NCBI GenBank assembly: GCA_963700895.1
Contig: CAVOZI010000021.1
Coordinates: 62,001-126,000 of the forward strand
Reading direction: 5' to 3'
DNA from: Anderseniella sp963700895
GTDB taxonomy: Bacteria > Pseudomonadota > Alphaproteobacteria > Rhizobiales > Aestuariivirgaceae
DNA length: 64,000 nucleotides
The stretch's first letter is position 1. Each line of letters opens with the position of its first letter. A program made the position numbers and the translations under genes. Below, in pieces: positions 17,644-25,759 of this stretch. The notes under the pieces were generated by a model, which had not been told where the DNA came from, ran no database searches, and worked only from the letters and a program-made list of their open reading frames with translations.

Positions 17644-18632
17644 TCAGCTGGTGCCGGTGAGGCATTGCCTGAACGATACCGCCATGTCCCGCATCAGCTG
17701 GAAATACTGGTCCGGGCCGTTTTCAAGGCTGGCGCCCAGCGGGTCCAGTGTGGCGGTGCGGGCCTCGGCGCCTTCGGTGACCACCGAGATCAGCCGTGGT
17801 TCGAACTGCGGTTCGGAGAATACGCAAACCACCCCCATCTTCTTGATGCGTTTGGAGATTTCGGCTACGTGGGCTGCCCCGGGGGCGGTGTCGGCGCGCA
17901 TGGCAATGGCGCCGGAAGCTTCCAGACCATAACGTCGCTCGAAATACTGGTAGGCGTCGTGGAATACCACGAACGGCCGGCCGCCCAGGTCCTTCATGCT
18001 GGCGGCCAGTTCGTTGTCGAGTTCGGCGAGCCGTACCCTGAGGTTTTCAGCATTGGCCTTGTAGGCGTCTGCGTTGGCTGGGTCGGTCTTGACCAGCGCT
18101 GCTTCGATGGCGACGACCATGGCAGTGGCGTTTTGCGGGTCGAGCCATACATGCGGGTCATCACCGGAAGCGTGATCATGCCGTGGCCATGACCGTGGCC
18201 GTGCGAATGGCCATGGCTGTGGCCGTGACTGTGGCGCTTGCCGTCAAGCTCCTCGATTTCCCGGAAGGCATGGAAGCTCATGCCGTCTGCGGCGGAAAGT
18301 TCGACGGCGGTTGAATCAGACGCGATGGATTGAAGCGGCTTTTCGAGAAATGTCTCGAGATTCTGGCCAATCCAGAACACCAGTTTCGCCTCCTGCAGGG
18401 CTTGGGCCTGGGAGGGCTTCAGGGCATAGTCATGTGGCGAAGCCGCGCCATCGACGATCAGGCCGGGCGTGCCGACGCCTTGCATGACGCCGGCCACCAG
18501 CGAGTGGACCGGCTTGATGGACGCCATGACCGCTGGCGGTTCGCCCGCGTGCGCGATAGTGGCATTCGACATGGTAGCAGGGGCGGCAAACAGCAACAGG
18601 CTGGCGAGAAGGGTGCGGGTCAGTTTCTGCAT
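17644..18632 (-). CDS. znuA: Zinc ABC transporter substrate-binding protein ZnuA, frameshifted in the His-rich loop
   Basis: Periplasmic zinc-binding protein with an N-terminal signal peptide (MQKLTRTLLASLLLFAA). The first frame runs from ATG 18632 into a His-rich loop of HG/HSHG repeats and is then lost. One missing base near 18180/18181 (plus strand CATGCCG, expected CATGGCCG) breaks it. Adding it back continues as HDHASGDDPHVWLDPQ and joins the downstream segment that ends at 17644, restoring 329 residues, a normal length. The error site is inside a low-complexity GGCCAC repeat. Convergent with the photosynthesis operon (11-base gap) and divergent from znuC. Confidence 0.9.
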
Positions 18633-18645
18633 GGCTTTCCGTGTG

Positions 18646-18683
18646 ATGTTATAAGGTAACATATTGTGTAATGATATAACGTG
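18646..18683. promoter_or_regulatory. zur box: Zur-box-like palindrome between znuA and znuC
   Basis: ATGTTA-taagg-TAACAT (18646-18662) is a perfect 6-base inverted repeat of the AT-rich Zur/Fur type. A second, weaker similar stretch follows (18669-18683, GTAATGATATAACGT). Both lie in the 105-base divergent region between znuA and znuC, and the zur gene ends the same cluster. Control by Zur is therefore likely. Confidence 0.65.
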
Positions 18684-18737
18684 CGCTATCCCATCGTGGC
18701 AAGACAGAATTTGCGCCTGCAGGAGGCAGGCCCGCCC

Positions 18738-19607
18738 ATGCTGAAAAAACCTGAACCGCTGGTGACGCTCAAGGGTGCAGGTGTGAACCGCGCCGGGCGC
18801 TGGCTGGTGCGCGGGGTGGACCTGTCGGTGGCGCCGGGCGAGATCGTCACGCTGATCGGCCCGAACGGCTCCGGCAAGACCACTTCGGCCAAGATGGCGC
18901 TTGGCCTGATGGCACCCGACGAAGGCACGGCAGCCCGCGCCAGCGGCCTCAAGGTTGGCTACGTGCCGCAGCGGGTTACCGTGGACTGGACGATGCCGCT
19001 CAGCGTCGAGCGGTTCATGCGGCTGACCGGCGACGTGCGCCGCGACGCAGTCGAACACGCCATGCAGCGCACCGGCGTTGCCCACCTCAGGCATGAGGAA
19101 GTGCGGCTGCTGTCCGGGGGCGAGTTCCAGCGGGTGATGCTGGCGCGCGCCATTGCCCGAAAGCCCGGCCTGCTGGTGCTGGACGAACCGCTGCAGGGCG
19201 TGGATTTTTCCGGCCAGATTGCGCTGTACGAACTGATCAGCGCGGTGCGGGATGAACTTGGCTGCGGCATCCTGCTGATCAGCCATGACCTGCACGTCGT
19301 CATGGCGGCAACCGATCAGGTGCTTTGCCTGAACGGCCACGTGTGCTGCCAGGGCACGCCGACGGCAGTGGCTGAAAGCCCCGAGTACCGGCAACTGTTC
19401 GGCGACCGGGCGGGCGTGACGCTGGCGGTCTATGAACACCACCATGACCATGTGCACCTGCCCGATGGCCGGGTGCGTCATGCCGACGGCTCGGTGACCG
19501 ACAGCTGTCATCCGGATGACGGCCATCATGACCATCACCATCACGACCACTCTCATGGCAAGACGGGTGATGCCGCTGCCGACAAGGAGCAGCGTGATGC
19601 TGGATGA
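18738..19607 (+). CDS. znuC: Zinc ABC transporter ATPase with His-rich C-terminal tail
   Basis: 289 residues. Walker A GPNGSGKTT (41-49), ABC signature LLSGGEFQR, Walker B LLVLDEP and the switch His in LLISHDLH are all present. After about residue 235 comes a tail with HHHDHVH and HHDHHHHDHSHGK clusters, a probable metal-binding or sensing extension. ATG 18738 has AGGAGG upstream; the longer frame from 18681 would start inside the promoter. Powers zinc import through ZnuB. Confidence 0.96.
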   Translation: MLKKPEPLVTLKGAGVNRAGRWLVRGVDLSVAPGEIVTLIGPNGSGKTTSAKMALGLMAPDEGTAARASGLKVGYVPQRVTVDWTMPLSVERFMRLTGDVRRDAVEHAMQRTGVAHLRHEEVRLLSGGEFQRVMLARAIARKPGLLVLDEPLQGVDFSGQIALYELISAVRDELGCGILLISHDLHVVMAATDQVLCLNGHVCCQGTPTAVAESPEYRQLFGDRAGVTLAVYEHHHDHVHLPDGRVRHADGSVTDSCHPDDGHHDHHHHDHSHGKTGDAAADKEQRDAG

Positions 19608-20424
19608 TTTTTTCGTCCGTGCCATTCTCGCGGCCATCGGCGTGGCGCTGGTGGCGGGGCCGCTGGGGTGCTTCATCGTCTGGCGCAGGCTGGCCTATTT
19701 TGGCGACACACTGTCCCACGCGGCATTGCTGGGGGTGGCGCTGGCCCTTCTGCTGCAAATCAACATCACGCTGGCGGTGTTTGCGGTGGCGTCCGTTGCG
19801 GCACTGTTGCTGCTGTTGCTGAAACAGCGCGCCACCCTGTCATCGGATGCGCTGCTGGGCCTGCTGGCGCACTCGTCGCTGGCGTTGGGGATGGTGGCGC
19901 TGGCCTTCATGACGTGGGTCCGGGTCGACCTGATGGCGTTCCTGTTTGGCGACATCCTCGCCGTATCGAAGCCGGACCTGGCGGTGATCTATGCCGGCGG
20001 GCTGGCGGTGCTGGGTGTGCTGGCGTGGATCTGGCGGCCGCTGTTTGCCGGCACGGTCAACCGCGAGATCGCCGAGGCGGAGGGGCAGAACCCCGGCCGC
20101 GCCGAGGTGATCTTCATGCTGCTGATGGCGATGGTGATCGCCATCTCGATGAAGATCGTCGGGGTGCTGCTGATCACCGCCATGCTGATCATTCCGGCAG
20201 CGACAGCGCGCAAGCTGTCGTCCGGGCCGGAGCAGATGGCGTTCATCGCCGCGCTGTGCGGTGTGGCAAGCGCGGTGGCGGGGCTTGCGGGTTCGCTCGA
20301 ATGGGATACACCTGCAGGCCCGACGATCGTGGTGGCGGCGGTGACGCTGTTCGTGCTGTCGCTGACGCCGCTGGGCAGTGTGCTGGCGCGGCTGGGTACG
20401 GCAAGAAGGACTGAACGGCGATGA
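19597..20424 (+). CDS. znuB: Zinc ABC transporter permease
   Basis: 275 residues with about eight hydrophobic helices, ABC-3 family. The start MLDDFFVRA at 19597 has AAGGAG eight bases upstream and overlaps znuC by 11 bases. The family motif FGDTLSHAALLGVALA near residue 35 is diagnostic. Works with ZnuA and ZnuC at the inner membrane. Its TGA overlaps the zur ATG (ATGA). Confidence 0.97.
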   Translation: MLDDFFVRAILAAIGVALVAGPLGCFIVWRRLAYFGDTLSHAALLGVALALLLQINITLAVFAVASVAALLLLLLKQRATLSSDALLGLLAHSSLALGMVALAFMTWVRVDLMAFLFGDILAVSKPDLAVIYAGGLAVLGVLAWIWRPLFAGTVNREIAEAEGQNPGRAEVIFMLLMAMVIAISMKIVGVLLITAMLIIPAATARKLSSGPEQMAFIAALCGVASAVAGLAGSLEWDTPAGPTIVVAAVTLFVLSLTPLGSVLARLGTARRTERR

Positions 20425-20843
20425 GCACTCATTCACACGTACATGGCGATGCGCCGGACCTGACGCGCAACCAGTCACTGGTGATGGCGGCGCTGTCCAC
20501 GTCGGACCAGCCGCTCAGCGCCTATGCCATCCTGGACCGGCTGAGGGACGAGGGCTTCCGCGCGCCGCTGCAGGTGTATCGTGCGCTGGAGAAGCTGGTG
20601 GAGTTTGGCCTCGTCCACCGGCTTGAAAGCATGAACGCCTTCGTGGCCTGCCGCCACAAGGGCTGCGAGAGTCATGACGTTACCGCCTTCACCATCTGCC
20701 AGCAGTGCGGCAAGGTGACGGAGGTGACGGACGAGAAGCTGGCAGTTCAGCTTGAGGAGATCGCCCGCCGGCAGGGCTTCCGGGCGACCAAGTCGACGGT
20801 GGAGTTGCGCGGCCTGTGCAAGCTGTGCCAGGCCGCTGCGTGA
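20421..20843 (+). CDS. zur: Zinc uptake regulator, Fur family
   Basis: 140 residues. Winged-helix DNA-binding domain (residues about 15-75), then a dimerisation domain with the structural-zinc pairs C93-x2-C96 and C133-x2-C136. The His-rich start (THSHVHGD) fits a zinc sensor. Represses zinc import when zinc is sufficient; its probable target is the palindrome at 18646-18662. Last gene of znuCB-zur and convergent with the next gene (six-base gap). Confidence 0.95.
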   Translation: MSTHSHVHGDAPDLTRNQSLVMAALSTSDQPLSAYAILDRLRDEGFRAPLQVYRALEKLVEFGLVHRLESMNAFVACRHKGCESHDVTAFTICQQCGKVTEVTDEKLAVQLEEIARRQGFRATKSTVELRGLCKLCQAAA

Positions 20844-20849
20844 GCGTCA

Positions 20850-21266
20850 TCAGGCCGTCCGGTTAATCAGGCTGAACGCCATCATGCCGGCCAGCATGGC
20901 GGCAATGAACATCAGCACCGGCCAGCCGCCGAGGAACAGCCCGGCAATGGCCGGTCCCGGGCACAGACCCACCAGCCCCCAGCCCAATCCGAACACGGCT
21001 GCCCCGCCGAGCAGGCGGCCATCGATGGTGCCGCTGGGCTTGCCGGGCAGGCTGTAGCCGAGCAACGAGCCCGAGCGCCGCGACGTCATCAGCCATGCCA
21101 GCGCCATCACGGTGAGCGCGCCGCCCATGACGAAGGCGAGCGTCGGGTCCCAGGCACCGCCGAACAGGTCGAGGAAGCCGCGCACGCGGGCCGGGTTGAT
21201 CATGTCGGAAACGACGAGGCCAACGCCGAAGACGAGGCCGGAAACGAGAGCAACGATATTGCGCAT
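20850..21266 (-). CDS. YeeE/YedE-type membrane protein, second subunit (DUF6691)
   Basis: 138 residues with four hydrophobic segments. Contains GLCPGPAIAGLFLGG, where the cysteine of the GLCPGPA motif is typical of YeeE/YedE sulfur-compound channels. Forms a pair with the upstream gene (16-base gap). Such half-size pairs are thought to move thiosulfate or other sulfur species. Substrate is inferred only. Confidence 0.88.
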   Translation of the reverse strand: MRNIVALVSGLVFGVGLVVSDMINPARVRGFLDLFGGAWDPTLAFVMGGALTVMALAWLMTSRRSGSLLGYSLPGKPSGTIDGRLLGGAAVFGLGWGLVGLCPGPAIAGLFLGGWPVLMFIAAMLAGMMAFSLINRTA

Positions 21267-21282
21267 CTGCCTTGCCTCCCGG

Positions 21283-21711
21283 TCAGGCCATGACGGCGCT
21301 CATCGCCGCGACGACGGCGATGGCGACTGCCATGAAGGTGAGAGTTGAAACGATGGAGCGCGGCGAAAGCCGCGACATGCCGCATACGCCGTGGCCGCTG
21401 GTGCAGCCTGAGCCTAGCCGCGAGCCGAAGCCGACCAGCAGTCCGCCGGCAACGAGCAGCGGCACCGAGGTGGTGATGTTGATGTCAGGCGGGGCAACCA
21501 TCGCGGCATAGGCGACGGGGGCCACGGCGAGGCCTGCCACGAACAGCAGGTTCTCGCGCCAGGTGGCGGGCAGGCTGGTATTGACCAGCGCGCCGAGAAT
21601 GCCGCTGATGCCGGCAATGCGGCCGTTGCCCAGCAGCAGGATGGCGGCTGCCAGCCCGATCAGCGCGCCGCCCGCCAGGCCGGCGAGCGCGTCATTGAGG
21701 ACGAAGTTCAT
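21283..21711 (-). CDS. YeeE/YedE-type membrane protein, first subunit
   Basis: 142 residues with four hydrophobic segments. The motif GSGCTSGHGVCGMSRLSPRS carries the two cysteines conserved in the YeeE/YedE (PmpA) family. Together with the next gene it makes the two halves of one transporter. The start at 21711 follows a short AT-rich region with an inverted repeat (21741-21760) that could hold its operator. Confidence 0.88.
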   Translation of the reverse strand: MNFVLNDALAGLAGGALIGLAAAILLLGNGRIAGISGILGALVNTSLPATWRENLLFVAGLAVAPVAYAAMVAPPDINITTSVPLLVAGGLLVGFGSRLGSGCTSGHGVCGMSRLSPRSIVSTLTFMAVAIAVVAAMSAVMA

Positions 21712-21740
21712 TCAGGGTTACTCCGATGAGAAGCGAAACA

Positions 21741-21760
21741 CATATGTTTTTTTGAATATG
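21741..21760. promoter_or_regulatory. AT-rich inverted repeat upstream of the YeeE/YedE pair
   Basis: CATAT-N10-ATATG in the 132-base divergent gap between the YeeE/YedE genes and the photolyase gene. Sulfide-responsive ArsR-type repressors bind AT-rich repeats in front of such genes in other bacteria, but the motif here is too weak to assign a regulator. Confidence 0.3.
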
Positions 21761-21843
21761 TTACAAGGCGGCGGCCAATTCAAGTGGAATTCCTGCAAGC
21801 CGCTTCACGATCGCGTTGAACCGGCGTGGCGTCCGGACGTTAC

Positions 21844-23403
21844 ATGGCCATGAACATCATTCTCATACTCGGCGATCAGCTTAGCTTGAGTCTCGCCTCG
21901 CTCAAAAGTGCCTGCAAATCGGGTGACGTCGTGCTGATGGCCGAGGTAATGCAAGAGGCAAGCTATCTGCGCCACCACAAGAAGAAGCTGGCCGTGGTGT
22001 TTTCCGCTATGCGCCATTTCGCCGAGGAACTGCGGGAGGAGGGCTGGACCGTCGAGTACGTGCGGCTGGATGATGATGGCAACTCGGGTTCGCTGAAGGG
22101 CGAGGTGGAGCGGGCGCTGCAGCGGCACAAGGCCGATTGCGTGCGGCTTGTGGAGCCCGGCGAATGGCGGTTGAAGTCGGACATCGATAGCTGGGCCGTG
22201 GACCTCGGCGTCACGGTCGAGGTGCTGGAGGATGACCGGTTCATCTGTTCGCATGACCGGTTCCGGCGCTGGGCGAAGGGGCGCAAGTCCTTGCGCATGG
22301 AGTATTTCTACCGGGAGATGCGGCGCGATACCGGCCTGCTTGTCGATGGCGACGGCGAGCCGGAGGGCGGGCAGTGGAACTTTGACCACGACAACCGCAA
22401 GGCGGCTTCGCCAGACCTGTTCATGCCGAAGCTGCCGCAGTTTGAACCCGACGAGATTACCGGTGATGTATTGGACATGGTGGCGGCGCGTTTCCCGGAT
22501 AATTTCGGCGACCTCGAACCGTTCGGTTACGCGGTAACGCGCGCTGATGCGGCAGCGGCGCTGGATCATTTCATCACCAGGGCTCTGGCGCGTTTCGGCG
22601 ACTATCAGGATGCCATGCTGGAAGGCGAGGATCACCTCTATCACTCGGTGCTGTCGCCCTATATCAACCTTGGCCTGCTTGACCCGCTGGAGGTGTGCCG
22701 GCGTGCGGTGACGGCGTATGAGGCGGGTGATGCGCCGCTCAACGCGGTAGAGGGGTTCGTGCGCCAGATCATCGGCTGGCGCGAGTATGTGCGCGGGCTC
22801 TACTGGCTGAAGATGCCGGACTATCGCGAGCTGAATTTCTTCGAGGCGAAACGGCCGTTGCCGGCGTTCTACTGGACGGGCGAGACCGACATGGCCTGCC
22901 TTGGAGCCGCCATCGGCCAGACCAGGCGCCTGGCCTATGCCCACCACATCCAGCGGCTGATGGTAACCGGCAACTTCGCCATGCTGGCGGGCTGCTCGCC
23001 GCAGGCCGTGCACGAGTGGTACCTTGCCGTCTATGCCGATGCGTATGAGTGGGTGGAGCTTCCCAACACTCTGGGCATGAGCCAGTTCGGCGATGGTGGC
23101 GTGATGGCGTCGAAGCCCTATGCGGCCAGCGGCAACTATATCAGCAGGATGTCGGATCATTGCGGCAAATGCCGGTATTCGGTCAGCAAGAAGACCGGCG
23201 CGGGCGCATGCCCGTTCAACGCGCTGTACTGGGATTTCCTGGCCCGCAACGAAAGCAAGCTGAAGGGCAATCCGCGCATGGGCCAGATGTACGCCACCTG
23301 GAACCGCATGGGCGAAGACAAGCAGCGCGAATACCGCGATAGTGCGAAAGCGTTTCTCGACGCACTGGAATGGGATGACGTGTCATGGACGGCAACCGCA
23401 TAG
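21844..23403 (+). CDS. FeS-containing (6-4) photolyase/cryptochrome (PhrB/CryB class)
   Basis: 519 residues, close to PhrB of Agrobacterium in length. N-terminal antenna domain (IILILGDQLS, MAEVMQEASYLRHHKKKL), then the FAD domain with LNAVEGFVRQIIGWREYVRG, AYAHHIQRLM, DAYEWVELPN and GNYISRMSDHCGKCRY. The four cysteines that ligate the [4Fe-4S] cluster in this class appear to be present (ACLGAA or AGCS region, DHCGKC, ACPFN). Repairs (6-4) photoproducts or acts as a blue-light receptor; CryB of Rhodobacter affects photosynthesis genes. Start uncertain among GTG 21826, ATG 21844 and ATG 21850. Confidence 0.93.
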   Translation: MAMNIILILGDQLSLSLASLKSACKSGDVVLMAEVMQEASYLRHHKKKLAVVFSAMRHFAEELREEGWTVEYVRLDDDGNSGSLKGEVERALQRHKADCVRLVEPGEWRLKSDIDSWAVDLGVTVEVLEDDRFICSHDRFRRWAKGRKSLRMEYFYREMRRDTGLLVDGDGEPEGGQWNFDHDNRKAASPDLFMPKLPQFEPDEITGDVLDMVAARFPDNFGDLEPFGYAVTRADAAAALDHFITRALARFGDYQDAMLEGEDHLYHSVLSPYINLGLLDPLEVCRRAVTAYEAGDAPLNAVEGFVRQIIGWREYVRGLYWLKMPDYRELNFFEAKRPLPAFYWTGETDMACLGAAIGQTRRLAYAHHIQRLMVTGNFAMLAGCSPQAVHEWYLAVYADAYEWVELPNTLGMSQFGDGGVMASKPYAASGNYISRMSDHCGKCRYSVSKKTGAGACPFNALYWDFLARNESKLKGNPRMGQMYATWNRMGEDKQREYRDSAKAFLDALEWDDVSWTATA

Positions 23404-23657
23404 AACAGGCGATCATGGAGCTGTGTCTCGAACGCGGGCAGGGCAAGACCATCTGCCCGTCGGAGGCAGCGCGCCGGGTGGCGGGCGAGGGCGGCGACTG
23501 GCGCTCGTTCATGGGGCCAGTGCGGCAGGCGTCGGTGCGGTTGGCCGGATCCGGCGACATCTCGATCTATCGCAAGGGCCGTCCGGTGGCGCCGGACGAG
23601 GTGCGCGGTGTCATCCGGCTGGGGCTGCCCGGCAAGACGCTTCCCGGCTCAGGCTGA
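23385..23657 (+). CDS. DUF3253 domain protein
   Basis: 90 residues of the DUF3253 winged-helix-like family (GKTICPSEAARRVAG, IYRKGRPVAPDEVRGVIRLG). It overlaps the photolyase gene by 19 bases, so it is co-transcribed with it. DUF3253 genes commonly accompany FeS-photolyase/cryptochrome genes; molecular function is unknown. Confidence 0.88.
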   Translation: MDGNRIEQAIMELCLERGQGKTICPSEAARRVAGEGGDWRSFMGPVRQASVRLAGSGDISIYRKGRPVAPDEVRGVIRLGLPGKTLPGSG

Positions 23658-23804
23658 GGGTTTGCGGCGGTTTTCACTGCGGCAGCGGTCCGAGCAGTAT
23701 TTTACCTCGTCCCACACCTTCTCCCACTTCTTGCGCCATGCGAACGGCCGTCCGCAGGCGATGCAGGTCTTCTGCGGCAGGTCGGACTTGCGGCGCATTT
23801 TCAT
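23649..23804 (-). CDS. DUF2256 small zinc-finger-like protein
   Basis: 51 residues, starting MKMRRKSDLPQKTC. Two Cys pairs (TCIACGRPF and YCSDRC) form a small zinc ribbon, and the family signature FAWRKKW is present. Convergent with the DUF3253 gene and overlapping its last nine bases. DUF2256 proteins are known neighbours, and sometimes fusion partners, of photolyase/cryptochrome genes, so a role in the same light-dependent process is likely. Too short for many gene finders. Confidence 0.85.
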   Translation of the reverse strand: MKMRRKSDLPQKTCIACGRPFAWRKKWEKVWDEVKYCSDRCRSENRRKPSA

Positions 23805-23900
23805 GGGGCGGGAACCGGTAAAGATCGAGACGTGGCTTTAACGGAAAGTTTGGTTGGCGGTTCCATGATGTCAGCAGTGCAACACTGCCAAGGGCGCGCC

Positions 23901-24056
23901 ATGGGCGAGGTCATCAAGTTCAGGCACCGGGGGCCGGTGAAAATGGCCTTTACGAGGCAGGTATCACCAGCGCCGCCCCGCACATTCAGGGCTCGTGCAA
24001 ACATTATGGCCGCCTGTGCGGCGGGCGTGTTCCTGATGGCGTTCTGGCCCGGCTGA
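23901..24056 (+). CDS. Possible small hypothetical protein
   Basis: 51 residues beginning MGEVIKFRHRGP with a hydrophobic C-terminal stretch (IMAACAAGVFLMAFW). The opening resembles short uncharacterised rhizobial proteins that begin with MGEVIKFR-like sequence, but no domain is recognised and there is no strong ribosome-binding site. A longer in-frame start at 23832 also exists. Confidence 0.35.
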   Translation: MGEVIKFRHRGPVKMAFTRQVSPAPPRTFRARANIMAACAAGVFLMAFWPG

Positions 24057-24068
24057 CAAGCCTGCGTG

Positions 24069-24461
24069 CTACTGCACGATGATGGTCTTGTATCGCTTGT
24101 CGGCGCCAGTGAGCTTGTCGAGCGCCAGTTGCAGCCGCCCGAAGAACACCGCCTTGCCCGGATAACCCTCGAAGCGGTCAACTTCCACCCCGTTATCCAT
24201 CAGCACGAAGGTGGGCGTGCCGATGATGGGTTTCAGGTGCCTGATGTCGGCGGGCATCGGCGTGCCGATCAGGTAGACGCGCAATGGTGCGCTTCGGGCT
24301 TCGGGCGCGCGGGCATAACCTTCGACGCCGATCTCGGCGTGCCACCTGGCGCACCACGGGCAACCCTTGCGGTCGAACATAACGAGTTCCGCCGCGCTGG
24401 CCGGCAGGCTGGCAAGCGCGAGCAGCACAAGCGAGGCAAGGGTGGCGAGGAGGCGGTTCAT
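24069..24461 (-). CDS. Exported thioredoxin-like protein
   Basis: 130 residues. Signal peptide (RLLATLASLVLLALASLPASA) followed by a compact thioredoxin fold with the active-site motif CPWC (DRKGCPWCARWH) and the cis-proline segment IGTPTFVL. Likely a periplasmic thiol oxidoreductase of the SoxS-like group. Partner unknown; the YeeE/YedE genes nearby also handle sulfur but are in a separate unit. Confidence 0.85.
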   Translation of the reverse strand: MNRLLATLASLVLLALASLPASAAELVMFDRKGCPWCARWHAEIGVEGYARAPEARSAPLRVYLIGTPMPADIRHLKPIIGTPTFVLMDNGVEVDRFEGYPGKAVFFGRLQLALDKLTGADKRYKTIIVQ

Positions 24462-24512
24462 GACTTCGTCTTATAGCGCCAAACGCGGCGGCATTGCGAT
24501 CAAAGCTTCGTG

Positions 24513-25637
24513 TCAACGGCGCAGGCGTGCCTTGTAGGCCTTGACCCGCTGCCATGACCGGTAGAGCTGCTTGAAGCCGAGGCGGCCGGACTTCACCGCC
24601 TTGTCGATGGCGTTAACGGCAAAGTCGGTGTTGGAGGGCGTCGAGGCCAGCACGTTGCCGATGAGCACAAGGTCGTTGCCCGCTTTCAGCGCCAGCACGA
24701 TGGCTTCGTCCAGTGGCCGTTTCGAGGTTATGGCGCGCATCTGAAGGTCATCGGTGATCACCACGCCGTCAAAGCCCAGCTCATCGCGCAGCCGGGTCTG
24801 TATGGCCACCGGTGACAGCGAGGCGGGCAGGTCCTGCCCCATGCCCCAGTCCTTGTGATAGAGGTGGGAGGTCATCACCATGCCGTCATAGCCCGAGCGG
24901 AACAGCCGCCGGTAGGGTTCGATTTCGACCGGCTGCCACTGCTTCGTTACGTCGACGAACCGCAGGTGGCTGTCATTGGCCGACGATCCGTGACCCGGCC
25001 AGTGCTTGAGCGCCGTGCCAATGCCGAGCGCCGCGTGGGCGTCAATGAAGGTCTGTGCGTAGCGCGCCACGTAAAGCGGGTGAGCGCCATAGGAGCGGTA
25101 CTTGCGGGCGATGATCGGGTTTTTCGGGTTTACCAGCAGGTCTACCACAGGACCGAAGTTGGTGTTGAACCCGGCGGTGGAGAGTTCGGCCGCCATGCCG
25201 TCATAGCGCTTGCGGGCCTCCTGCGGCTTGTAGCGCTGCTGCATCCGGAAGTGACCGGGCGTATAGGTGAAGCCCTTCTTGCGGTTGAGCCGTTCCACCG
25301 AGCCGCCTTCCTCGTCCACCGCAATCACGGGAGTGAACGGGGTATTGGCAGAGGACAGATAGCGGGTCAGCGCGACGACCTGCTTGGGGTTGCGGATATT
25401 CTTGTGGAACAGGATCACCCCGCCGATCTCGGACCGCTCCAGGGCGGCGCGCACCTGGCGCACGCTGGCGTCGCGTGGGGTCTGGCCGGCAAAACCCTTG
25501 ATGACCAGCTGGCCGTACATCTTGCGCAGGCCTTCGTCGCGCGTGACCGGCCGCGCCTCCGCCACCGTCATGGCAACCAGCATCGCTGCCAGCAGGCTGG
25601 CAAGCGGCGCGATGGTCCTGATGGATGACAGCAACAT
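24513..25637 (-). CDS. Glycoside hydrolase family 3, beta-N-acetylhexosaminidase-like
   Basis: 374 residues. Signal peptide or anchor (TIAPLASLLAAMLVAMTVAEA), then a GH3 TIM barrel with KHWPGHGSSANDSH (211-224, the NagZ His/Asp loop) and nucleophile Asp296 in VITDDLQM. NagZ-type enzymes remove GlcNAc from muropeptides, but NagZ is usually cytoplasmic; the signal sequence here suggests a periplasmic or exported form. The start at 25637 has AGGAA upstream; a frame open to 25691 lacks a better start. Confidence 0.9.
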   Translation of the reverse strand: MLLSSIRTIAPLASLLAAMLVAMTVAEARPVTRDEGLRKMYGQLVIKGFAGQTPRDASVRQVRAALERSEIGGVILFHKNIRNPKQVVALTRYLSSANTPFTPVIAVDEEGGSVERLNRKKGFTYTPGHFRMQQRYKPQEARKRYDGMAAELSTAGFNTNFGPVVDLLVNPKNPIIARKYRSYGAHPLYVARYAQTFIDAHAALGIGTALKHWPGHGSSANDSHLRFVDVTKQWQPVEIEPYRRLFRSGYDGMVMTSHLYHKDWGMGQDLPASLSPVAIQTRLRDELGFDGVVITDDLQMRAITSKRPLDEAIVLALKAGNDLVLIGNVLASTPSNTDFAVNAIDKAVKSGRLGFKQLYRSWQRVKAYKARLRR

Positions 25638-25759
25638 CCGGCCGTTCCTGACATTGTTCTTCCGCCAAGCGGTAACACTGGCTGACGGCACGAGTCCACG
25701 TCTTACAGCTACCTTGCCTCTTGACCTGGGCGCAGGTGTTCAGCAACGTCTCCTGCATC

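Noticed and set aside
17994..19676. 560-residue minus-strand frame covering znuA and znuC
   Set aside because: Only its part from 18632 down to the frameshift is ZnuA; the upstream part is a shadow of znuC and crosses the promoter.
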